A stretch of DNA of 12,906 bases. Origin: Oligosphaeraceae bacterium. GTDB taxonomy: Bacteria; Verrucomicrobiota; Lentisphaeria; Oligosphaerales; Oligosphaeraceae. The stretch covers positions 1 to 12,906 of the forward strand of contig JAAYYJ010000341.1 of NCBI GenBank assembly GCA_012515455.1, in the 5' to 3' direction. The notes under the pieces are model-generated. The model had not been told where the DNA came from. It did no database searches and saw only the letters and a program-made list of their open reading frames with translations. Of this stretch, positions 6,621-12,145 are shown one piece after another (the stretch's first letter is position 1; every line of letters begins with the position of its first letter). Position numbers and translations under genes: made by a program.

Positions 6621-7649
6621 TCAGAGATTTTTTTGGAACAGAGTCAGGGGGGCCTCGTCTCCTGGTCTGGTGGCGGGGGCTGCAGAGGCGACCAGGCGGA
6701 TTTTGCGGGTCAGGACCCCTTCGCGAAGATACTCGTAAGCCAGCATGGCGGCCTGGGGCAGTTTCCCCTGCGGCCAGCATGGTTTGATGGCGTCGCAGAG
6801 CGCACCGATTCTGCGGGGCTGCCCGTCGGCTAAGAGCTGGTCGAGGATTCGGGTTGCCTCGGCGTGCGGGATAGCGGGTTCGAGCAGGTCGTCGAAGTAC
6901 TCCATGGGGCTGAAGGTGATGGTGTCCGCCGACATGCTCAAGGTGCAGGCTGCCGGGACAGGGTTGACCCAGTGCAGATTTTCGCCCACAAATGCCAGAG
7001 CGGAGGTCGCCAGGTAGAAGGAGTGATTTTTTTCCCCCCACATCAGGGGCTGATTCAGTCGGGCTGCGCTGACTTGCTGCGGTTCGTTGGTCGAGAGGGC
7101 CAGGCTGGCGATTTCGCTGGGGGCGGTCTGGAAAGTTTTGCGCAAGGCGAGGCGCATATCATCTCCTGCGGCATGGTAATAGGCGAGGATGTTCGCCGAC
7201 AATTCAGTGGAATGCAGGCTGTGTCCATTGGCCAGAACCGGGTACGGTTTGACCGCATAATCGACTTCGGAAGGGAACACCACGCCTTGGTTGAGCAGCA
7301 GGTCATACCACGCCTGAAAGTCGGTACAGTTGGCGAAGTGCCCGTGGCTGCCGTTGGCGCAGTAGACGACCTTGGCATCGCTGGACTGAAAAGGCTGGGC
7401 CCAGCTGTTCAGGGGGATGCCAGGCGTGCGGCTGTGGGCGATGCCGACGCAGCCGGGCAGATGCAGGGCCGCGGTTTCGGTGCGCAAACGGGAGCAGGCG
7501 CCGCAGACTTTGGCCAAGTGAATTTTCCCTTCATGCAAGGTGGCAATGCCACTGTAATGGCCTCCTCCCAAGCCTTCCTGTGCTTCCAGCATCCGGAGAA
7601 GAATCGGCGCGGCCGCCTCACGGCCGGCATAAGCTGCCATATTGCACAT
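6621..7649 (-). CDS. Class II glutamine amidotransferase-like (Ntn-hydrolase) protein, stand-alone and divergent
   Basis: A 342-residue protein that starts MCNMAAYAG, placing Cys2 as the N-terminal nucleophile after Met removal, as in GlmS, PurF and asparagine synthetase amidase domains. Further matches to the GlmS amidase fold: GIAHSRTPG (69-77; R74 corresponds to the glutamine-binding Arg), AQPF (84-87, where GlmS has AHPH), and CANGSHGHFAN (97-107; N99-G100 form the oxyanion hole). S127-E128-V129-D130 may supply the acidic residue. The synthase half is absent: no SIS, PRTase or ATP-PPase motif is visible in residues 230-342, which I cannot assign. Inference: an amidohydrolase or amidotransferase subunit that gives ammonia to another protein or cleaves a small amide. 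AAGGA at 7661-7657 lies seven bases before the ATG. It starts 24 bases after the thioesterase gene, so the two are probably one transcript. A run of nine C on the minus strand follows just after the stop codon. Confidence 0.78.
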   Translation of the reverse strand: MCNMAAYAGREAAAPILLRMLEAQEGLGGGHYSGIATLHEGKIHLAKVCGACSRLRTETAALHLPGCVGIAHSRTPGIPLNSWAQPFQSSDAKVVYCANGSHGHFANCTDFQAWYDLLLNQGVVFPSEVDYAVKPYPVLANGHSLHSTELSANILAYYHAAGDDMRLALRKTFQTAPSEIASLALSTNEPQQVSAARLNQPLMWGEKNHSFYLATSALAFVGENLHWVNPVPAACTLSMSADTITFSPMEYFDDLLEPAIPHAEATRILDQLLADGQPRRIGALCDAIKPCWPQGKLPQAAMLAYEYLREGVLTRKIRLVASAAPATRPGDEAPLTLFQKNL

Positions 7650-7673
7650 CGGTAGTTCCTTTCTGAGTCTTGT

Positions 7674-8384
7674 TTACGCGGTCACGGCCTGGGCTTGAAA
7701 GGCGCAGCTGCCGTCCAGGGTGCCGGCCAGCCAGCAGGAATTGTGGTTATGCATTCCGCCCACCTTGAGAGTGCTTCCGGCCGGAACGCTGAGAAGGTAA
7801 TTGAGCTGAATTTCGCGGGGATAAACGCCTGGTCCCAGGAAATCCTGCACCATGCCCGCGTATTCGGCGTTGTTCAAATGGCCGTTGATATCGATTTGCG
7901 ATTCCCGGACCTGGTACTCCTGATCTAGCGGGAAGGCCGGGACCGGGAGTTTGCCGATACTAGGATAGGCCCGGGGAAGAGCAGCATTGTCGGGCAGCGC
8001 AGCGGAAATTTCGGCTGCGGGGTTGAGGACCTTCAGCTTCTCCCGGTCGACCAGCAGCCAGCAACTGGTGCCCTCGCCAAACAATTCCCCGCTTTCGCTC
8101 TGGAAACGGAATTCCCGGACTGCGAAAAGTTTCTCGAAACCGCGGGGGTACGTCTCCAGGCGGATGGTTTCTCCTGAGCGGGGATAATGTTGCACGCGCA
8201 GGCGGATGCGGCTGAGCATCCATGCCTGTCCCCGGGACTGCAGCAGCTCCATGCCGACGGTGAGACGCTCAGCATGTCGTCCGGCGGCTTCCTGGGCATA
8301 ATCAAACAGGGCCCGCAACTTGATCCGCCCGAAACGGTCGCCGTCGCTGAAGCGGATTGGCTGAATGTGGGTAAAAAGATCCAT
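7674..8384 (-). CDS. Acyl-ACP thioesterase (FatA/FatB family, double hot-dog)
   Basis: A 236-residue cytoplasmic thioesterase, the usual length for bacterial members of the acyl-ACP thioesterase family (PF01643). These hydrolyse acyl-ACP to free fatty acid, ending chain elongation. Seen: an N-terminal hot-dog (about 1-125) with the family start FTHIQPIRFSDGDRFGRIKL and the helix ALFDYAQEAAGRHAE, followed by WLLVDREKLKVLNP (109-122). The second hot-dog carries IDINGHLNNAEYAG (164-177), holding the D165, N167 and H169 catalytic set. In YLLSVPAG (196-203) the position where many relatives carry Glu appears to be Ser199, an oddity worth an alignment check. The ATG at 8384 fits the family N-terminus; its Shine-Dalgarno is poor, and a 6-bp hairpin (8400-8419) sits just upstream. 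The amidotransferase-like gene follows after 24 bases. It is separated by 160 bases from the anti-sigma gene. Confidence 0.9.
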   Translation of the reverse strand: MDLFTHIQPIRFSDGDRFGRIKLRALFDYAQEAAGRHAERLTVGMELLQSRGQAWMLSRIRLRVQHYPRSGETIRLETYPRGFEKLFAVREFRFQSESGELFGEGTSCWLLVDREKLKVLNPAAEISAALPDNAALPRAYPSIGKLPVPAFPLDQEYQVRESQIDINGHLNNAEYAGMVQDFLGPGVYPREIQLNYLLSVPAGSTLKVGGMHNHNSCWLAGTLDGSCAFQAQAVTA

Positions 8385-8399
8385 TATGGTTAACTGTTT

Positions 8400-8419
8400 C
8401 CGGGCGCGGCTCTGCCCGG
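8400..8419 (-). promoter_or_regulatory. GC-rich hairpin in the leader of the thioesterase gene
   Basis: CCGGGC (8400-8405) and GCCCGG (8414-8419) form a perfect 6-bp stem with an 8-base loop, ending 15 bases before the ATG at 8384. No U-tract follows in either direction, so it is not a standard terminator. It might affect translation initiation or be incidental. The 8385-8544 gap also holds an AT-rich imperfect dyad at 8448-8465 and no clear promoter. Confidence 0.3.
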
Positions 8420-8544
8420 GTGGGTGAGGTCGGGTGGGAACCCGGCAGCATATACAAATATCTGCTTGTCGGGGAAGGTTAATCCGGGTGGGCCGGGCAG
8501 TGCCGCGGTGAGCCGGAAAGACAACCGGGTGCTGATTCAGCCGC

Positions 8545-9183
8545 TCAGAACTCTCCGTTCAAATCTGATTCAATCAGCCCCTCCAGGGAATCGATTTGCC
8601 CCGATACTGACTCTCGCAAGTTGCGCAGGTCAGCATCGAGTTCATAATGATTGGGAGGGGCAAACAAATAATCGTATTCGGAGAATTCCGGTGCTGTGGG
8701 CGGTGGTTCTGCCGGTCCGGGGCTGGCCAGGAAGCGGCCTTGGTCTGCTCCGGCGCTGAAGGTGCTGGAGAAGGGCTCTGCCGGTGGTGGCACGGCAGTG
8801 CTAAGGATGGCCGGTTCGGGTTGGAACACCGTGCGGGTCAAATGCTGGTAAGTGGCCTGCAAGGGCGTATGGTAGTAATATCCCGCGGCCAGAAAAACAA
8901 ACAGCGCCGCGACTTTCCAGCTCAGAGACCATAGGCCCTGACTCCAGGAACGGACCGGGGCAGGCTGGTAAAGCTGCCGCACGGTCTCGGCCAGGACGTC
9001 AAAATCGCGGCGCGGGATGTGCTGCCGCCGGTCCATCGCCTGTTCACAGAGAGAATCGAGGATGTGGATTTCCATGGCGCAGGCGCGGCAGTGCCGGCTG
9101 TGGTTGCGCCATTCCCGGGCAGCCAGGCTGTCCATGCCTTCAACAATTGCTCTATCGCGATAATAATCACAATTGTGAGCCAT
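8545..9183 (-). CDS. Anti-sigma factor: zinc-finger (ZAS-like) single-span membrane protein
   Basis: A 212-residue protein directly after an ECF sigma gene. Seen: N-terminal MAHNCDYYRDRAIVEG, then H28-x3-C32-x2-C35 (NHSRHCRAC), the zinc-binding anti-sigma signature, with C5 as a possible further ligand. One hydrophobic segment lies at about 88-104 (SWKVAALFVFLAAGYYY). The C-terminal part is Pro-rich (131-165) and ends in a Tyr/Asp/Glu-rich acidic stretch (166-212). Known: such proteins hold the cognate sigma factor at the membrane and release it on an envelope signal. The tail has no sensor domain that I recognise. The longer frame begins at 9219, but GGAG (9192-9189) lies five bases before the ATG at 9183, and that start gives the usual short overlap (17 bases) with the sigma gene. 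Co-transcription and translational coupling with the sigma factor are likely. Confidence 0.82.
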   Translation of the reverse strand: MAHNCDYYRDRAIVEGMDSLAAREWRNHSRHCRACAMEIHILDSLCEQAMDRRQHIPRRDFDVLAETVRQLYQPAPVRSWSQGLWSLSWKVAALFVFLAAGYYYHTPLQATYQHLTRTVFQPEPAILSTAVPPPAEPFSSTFSAGADQGRFLASPGPAEPPPTAPEFSEYDYLFAPPNHYELDADLRNLRESVSGQIDSLEGLIESDLNGEF

Positions 9184-9787
9184 AGTTTCTCCACTGCTGC
9201 CGCAGTATCTCAACTGCACGGTGCATGCGCCACAGGGCGGTGCCCTGGGGGATGTTCAGAATATCGGCGATATCCTTGAACGCCACACCGCCGTCGATGC
9301 GCAGCTCCACTACATCACGCAATTCTTCGGGAAGATTGTTCACCAGTTCACGGATGATCCCCGCGTCATCCAAATCAACCAGAGTCTGAAGGGGGGTGCT
9401 GTCTTCTCGTGCTTCCGGCAAAAATGTGTCGTCGCCGGTGATTTCAAATTTCCGGCGTCGGCGTTTGTCGATAGCCAGATTGCGGGTCACTTTGAACAGC
9501 CACGGCCCGAGGTTATCAAAGACCAGGCTGGAGGGCGGTTTGGCAATCAGCTTCAGGAAGACCTCCTGGCAGACATCTTTAGCCAGATCAAGGGAGTTGA
9601 TGTAGCGTGCGGCATAGGCCACCAGGCGGGTCTCATAGCGCCGGAAAATGGCCTCGAAGGCCAACGTGTCGCCATTGAGCATCCACTTCATCAGCAGGTG
9701 ATCAGGTTTCTGGTCATAGTCGAGGTCTTTGCCGGCGGTCACCGGCAGGATCATCTCCTGAATATGGGGCATTTCCTGTGCTGGCAC
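9167..9787 (-). CDS. ECF-type RNA polymerase sigma factor
   Basis: A 206-residue sigma-70-family protein of ECF type, with region 2 and region 4 only. Region 2: LAFEAIFRRYETRLVAYAAR and DLAKDVCQEVFLKL (67-80), followed by NLGPWLFKVTRNLAIDKRRRR (92-112), the -10 recognition and core-binding segment. Region 4: NLPEELRDVVELRIDGGVAFKDIADIL (151-177) and a helix-turn-helix ending WRMHRAVEILRQ. The residue run after ADIL is NIPQGTALWRMHRA, where most ECFs have GxSxGTVxSRLxRA; the pattern matches. The start is uncertain. A GTG at 9787 has AGGAG (9798-9794) six bases upstream, which is the best site. The frame also holds a TTG at 9820 and ATGs at 9772 and 9754 with worse spacing. The anti-sigma gene overlaps its end by 17 bases. 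Regulon unknown; I see no convincing autoregulated promoter at 9788-9916. Confidence 0.92.
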   Translation of the reverse strand: MPAQEMPHIQEMILPVTAGKDLDYDQKPDHLLMKWMLNGDTLAFEAIFRRYETRLVAYAARYINSLDLAKDVCQEVFLKLIAKPPSSLVFDNLGPWLFKVTRNLAIDKRRRRKFEITGDDTFLPEAREDSTPLQTLVDLDDAGIIRELVNNLPEELRDVVELRIDGGVAFKDIADILNIPQGTALWRMHRAVEILRQQWRNYGSQL

Positions 9788-9793
9788 AATCGA

Positions 9794-9798
9794 CTCCT
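9794..9798 (-). promoter_or_regulatory. Shine-Dalgarno AGGAG deciding a GTG start for the sigma factor
   Basis: AGGAG on the minus strand is followed by six bases and GTG at 9787-9785. The ATG candidates at 9772 and 9754 have purine runs abutting them at non-functional spacing, so the GTG start is preferred. Confidence 0.55.
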
Positions 9799-9865
9799 GT
9801 GGTTCGTCCCGGGAAGCCAAGCTTCGCGGACTTTTCTCAATAAACGCCGGGACGGGGATTTTATT

Positions 9866-9889
9866 GGCGGCAAGCGCGGTCCTGCCGCC
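9866..9889 (-). terminator. Hairpin after ilvE, candidate transcript end
   Basis: GGCGGCA (9866-9872) and TGCCGCC (9883-9889) form a perfect 7-bp stem with a 10-base loop. A T-A pair at 9865/9890 extends it. It lies 27 bases after the ilvE stop. On the minus-strand transcript it is followed by AAUAAAAU rather than a U-tract, so it is not a canonical intrinsic terminator. It may instead stabilise the mRNA 3' end. Confidence 0.35.
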
Positions 9890-9916
9890 AGTTCTGCCGG
9901 TGCAGGCGGGCTGGGG

Positions 9917-10930
9917 TTATTTGATTTCCCGCAGCCAGCCGAAGACATCGGGCTGCTCGCCCCACTGGATGGCGGTGTAGTGGTTGTAGAGTTTCTGCAG
10001 GACCGGACCACAGCCTTCGGCCGGGCCGACCTTGATGACCTGCTGGCCGCGGACGATCTCGTTTACCGGCGTGATTACCACCGCCGTGCCACAGGCCGCG
10101 ATTTCGGCAAAGCCGGACAGCTCGCTGAAGGCGACCTGGCGTCTCTCCACCGGCAGCCCTAGATGCGCGGCCAGCTGGCAGAGCCCGTCATTGGTGACAC
10201 TGGGCAGGATCGAGGGTGATTTGGTGGTGATGTATTTTCCGTCCTTGCTGATGCCCAGGAAATTCGAGGTCCCGAATTCTTCGATGTATTTATGTTCGGC
10301 CGCATCGAGATACAGTTCGACCGGGAAGCCGGCCTCGTGGGCACGGTGGTGCGGCAGCAGACTGGCGGCATAGTTGCCGCCGATCTTGATATGGCCGGTG
10401 CCATGCGGCGCGGCGCGGTCAAAATCATCATAGACAATGGCCCGCACCGGTGACAGCCCGCCTTTGTAATAGGCACCGACGGGGGTGACCAGGATGATGA
10501 AAGTGTATTCCTGAGCCGGATTGACACCGATCTGAGGGCCGGAGCCGAACAGCAGCGGGCGTACGTACAGGGTGGCGCCGCTGCCGTAGGGCGGCACGAA
10601 TTCCTGATTCGCCTTGACCACCCGGTCCACCGCCTCCTGGAACAGCGCGGGGGGAATCTCAGCCATCATGATGTGGCGGGCGGACTGATTGATGCGGGCG
10701 GCATTCATATCAGCCCGGAACACCCGCATCCGGCCATCCCGGGCCCGGAAAACCTTGAGACCTTCAAAGGCAGTCTGCCCGTAATGCAGAGCCGTGGCCG
10801 CGATGTGGATGTTGAAATAGGGCGAGGAGACCAATTCCCCGGCGTCCCAGCGGCCATTTTTCCAAGTATAGCGGATATGGCAGTTGGTGTCCATATAGGC
10901 GAAACCGAGCGTAGACCAGTCGATAGCCAT
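9917..10930 (-). CDS. ilvE: Branched-chain amino acid aminotransferase (class IV PLP enzyme)
   Basis: A 337-residue fold-type IV aminotransferase that interconverts Leu, Ile and Val with their 2-oxo acids using 2-oxoglutarate/glutamate. Seen: FNIHIAATALHYGQTAFEGLKVFR (39-62), PLLFGSG (125-131), the PLP-lysine segment GTGHIKIGGNYAAS with K182, and EEFGTSNFLG (217-226) that binds the cofactor; then PSILPSVTND and SELSGFAEIAACGTA (about 275-289), the usual substrate and phosphate-binding loop. Length and motifs fit the larger, eukaryote/firmicute-like BCAT subgroup. The frame is open to an ATG at 10987, but that start would sit on the promoter -10 box. GGAG (10942-10939) is seven bases before the ATG at 10930 and four before an adjacent ATG at 10933; I take 10930. 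It is transcribed alone, with its own promoter at 10989-11017 and a hairpin after its stop. Confidence 0.95.
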   Translation of the reverse strand: MAIDWSTLGFAYMDTNCHIRYTWKNGRWDAGELVSSPYFNIHIAATALHYGQTAFEGLKVFRARDGRMRVFRADMNAARINQSARHIMMAEIPPALFQEAVDRVVKANQEFVPPYGSGATLYVRPLLFGSGPQIGVNPAQEYTFIILVTPVGAYYKGGLSPVRAIVYDDFDRAAPHGTGHIKIGGNYAASLLPHHRAHEAGFPVELYLDAAEHKYIEEFGTSNFLGISKDGKYITTKSPSILPSVTNDGLCQLAAHLGLPVERRQVAFSELSGFAEIAACGTAVVITPVNEIVRGQQVIKVGPAEGCGPVLQKLYNHYTAIQWGEQPDVFGWLREIK

Positions 10931-10988
10931 CATTTTTCTCCAGAACTTAAGAATAATTCTCGTCGGCAAGACAAAAATACAAAGCACT

Positions 10989-11017
10989 ACTATATTATTT
11001 TAAGAGCAATAAAGCAA
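10989..11017 (-). promoter_or_regulatory. Sigma70-type promoter of ilvE
   Basis: TTGCTT (11017-11012), a 17-base AT-rich spacer, and TATAGT (10994-10989), about 59 bases upstream of the ilvE start codon. The -10 box matches five of six consensus bases and the spacer length is optimal. The -35 box lies within one arm of the inverted repeat at 11011-11031. Confidence 0.6.
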
Positions 11018-11031
11018 GTCTTTTTTGCTTT
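11011..11031. repeat. Inverted repeat AAAGCAA/TTGCTTT over the ilvE -35 box
   Basis: AAAGCAA (11011-11017) and TTGCTTT (11025-11031) form a perfect 7-bp dyad with a 7-base spacer in the divergent gap between ilvE and the oxidoreductase gene. One arm contains the ilvE -35 element. On the plus strand the dyad is followed by TTTTG, so it could also fold as a weak AT-rich hairpin. A weak plus-strand -10 (CATAAA, 11045-11050) lies nearby. An operator role is inference. Confidence 0.4.
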
Positions 11032-11075
11032 TTTTGTTAATTTCCATAAATCTCCAACACAAAAGGTGCAATCCC

Positions 11076-12065
11076 ATGGGCAAAAAGATTGTCAAGCTCG
11101 GTTTTATTGGTTGCGGCGGCATTGCCGGTTTTCATTTCGGTCATTTTGATGACCAGAAGATTCCCGAAGCCAAGATCACCGCGGTGTGCGATTTGATTGA
11201 CAGCCGGGCTCAGGCGGCCGCGCAGCGTTTTTCCGCGGTTCCGTACAAGGACTACCGTGAGATGCTGGCCAAGGAGGACCTCGATGCAGTGTATGTCTGC
11301 GTGGAGCCCTGCGCTCACAACGGCATGGAGATGCTGGCCATGGAGAAGGGCTGCCATCTGTTTGTCGAGAAGCCGGTGTCGCTGTGTCTTGATTATGCCC
11401 GCAAGGTGGAAAAAACCTTGAAGGCCAAGAAGCTGATCAATGCCGCGGGCTTCCAGGACCGGTATCTCGATTTTGTCCCGATGATGAAGAGCTGGGTCGC
11501 CCAGCAGAAGGTCGGATTTTTCAATGCTTACTGGGTCGGCGGCATGCCTGGCGTCTGGTGGTGGCGCCGGCGCGACACCTCTGGCGGGCAGGCGGTTGAG
11601 CAGACCATTCATACCTTCGATATGTGCCGTCACCTCTTCGGCGAAGTGGTCGAGGTCTCGGCCTTCGGACGCCGCGGCATCATCACTGATGTCGAGAATT
11701 ATGACACCGAGGATGCCTCGGCGGTGAATCTGCGCTTCGCCAACGGCATTATCGGCACGGTCTACAGCGGCTGTTTCATCCGCGGCGGCGGCGGCAAGAA
11801 CGGCATTGATGTCTTTACCATGAACGGCCGCTTGGAATACACCGAGCGGGTGGGCGTAAGCATTACCGAACCGCACCGCACCATCAATGCCAAGACCGGC
11901 AACGATTACGGCCAGGAAGAGGATGTGGCCTTCATTGATGCCATCCTGCAGAAAGACCAGTCGCTCATCCTTTCACCCTATTCTGAAGCCGTCAAGAACC
12001 TGGAAGTGACCCTGGCGGCCAATGCGTCCATGGATAATGGCGGGAAAGTCATACGCCTGTCTTAA
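11076..12065 (+). CDS. Gfo/Idh/MocA-family NAD(P)-dependent oxidoreductase
   Basis: A 329-residue cytoplasmic dehydrogenase. Seen: an N-terminal Rossmann motif LGFIGCGGIAGFH (8-20), acidic strand end AVCDLID (36-42), the family EKP motif in HLFVEKPVS (94-102) with the catalytic-site Lys99, and GGQAVEQTIHTFDMCRHLFG (170-189) with His179, typical of the C-terminal alpha/beta domain. Known: members oxidise or epimerise sugars, inositols and related polyols with NAD(P). The WWWRRRDTSGGQ patch (161-172) is aromatic-rich and basic, so the substrate may be an acidic or glycosidic sugar; this is inference. The frame is open from 11025, but the ATG at 11076 is preceded by AAGGTG (11063-11068) at 7-base spacing and begins the Rossmann fold directly. 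A strong terminator follows 14 bases after the stop. The next gene encodes a secreted beta-helix protein, which suggests a carbohydrate-use setting. Confidence 0.93.
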   Translation: MGKKIVKLGFIGCGGIAGFHFGHFDDQKIPEAKITAVCDLIDSRAQAAAQRFSAVPYKDYREMLAKEDLDAVYVCVEPCAHNGMEMLAMEKGCHLFVEKPVSLCLDYARKVEKTLKAKKLINAAGFQDRYLDFVPMMKSWVAQQKVGFFNAYWVGGMPGVWWWRRRDTSGGQAVEQTIHTFDMCRHLFGEVVEVSAFGRRGIITDVENYDTEDASAVNLRFANGIIGTVYSGCFIRGGGGKNGIDVFTMNGRLEYTERVGVSITEPHRTINAKTGNDYGQEEDVAFIDAILQKDQSLILSPYSEAVKNLEVTLAANASMDNGGKVIRLS

Positions 12066-12078
12066 TGCTCCAGTTGCG

Positions 12079-12120
12079 CGGCGGTCAGGAAGACCCTGGC
12101 CGCCGGCATCTTCTTTTTTT
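12079..12120 (+). terminator. Intrinsic terminator after the oxidoreductase gene
   Basis: CGGCGGTCAGG (12079-12089) pairs with CCTGGCCGCCG (12095-12105) to give an 11-bp stem with one T-G wobble and the loop AAGAC. A T-rich tract (TTCTTTTTTT, 12111-12120) follows five bases later. This is the best terminator in the window. It lies only about 25 bases ahead of the next gene's start, leaving little room for a separate promoter. Confidence 0.82.
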
Positions 12121-12130
12121 GCACCATTTC

Positions 12131-12136
12131 GGAGGA
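12131..12136 (+). promoter_or_regulatory. Shine-Dalgarno GGAGGA of the beta-helix protein gene
   Basis: GGAGGA stands directly before three in-frame ATGs (12137, 12140, 12146). The spacing is zero for the first, short for the second (three bases after GGAGGA), and nine bases for the third, so 12146 is the likely start. Confidence 0.6.
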
Positions 12137-12145
12137 ATGATGACG

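Noticed and set aside
8424..8759. Plus-strand frame (111 residues) starting in the gap before the thioesterase gene
   Set aside because: Two thirds of it is antisense to the anti-sigma gene, and the rest is low-information GC-rich sequence without a ribosome-binding site.
9221..10162. Plus-strand open frame (313 residues) spanning sigma-factor, intergenic and ilvE sequence
   Set aside because: It runs antisense through two well-supported genes and shows no domain; it is a shadow frame.
11037..11876. Minus-strand open frame (279 residues) opposite the oxidoreductase gene
   Set aside because: The plus strand encodes a complete Gfo/Idh/MocA protein there; the antisense product has no recognisable motifs.
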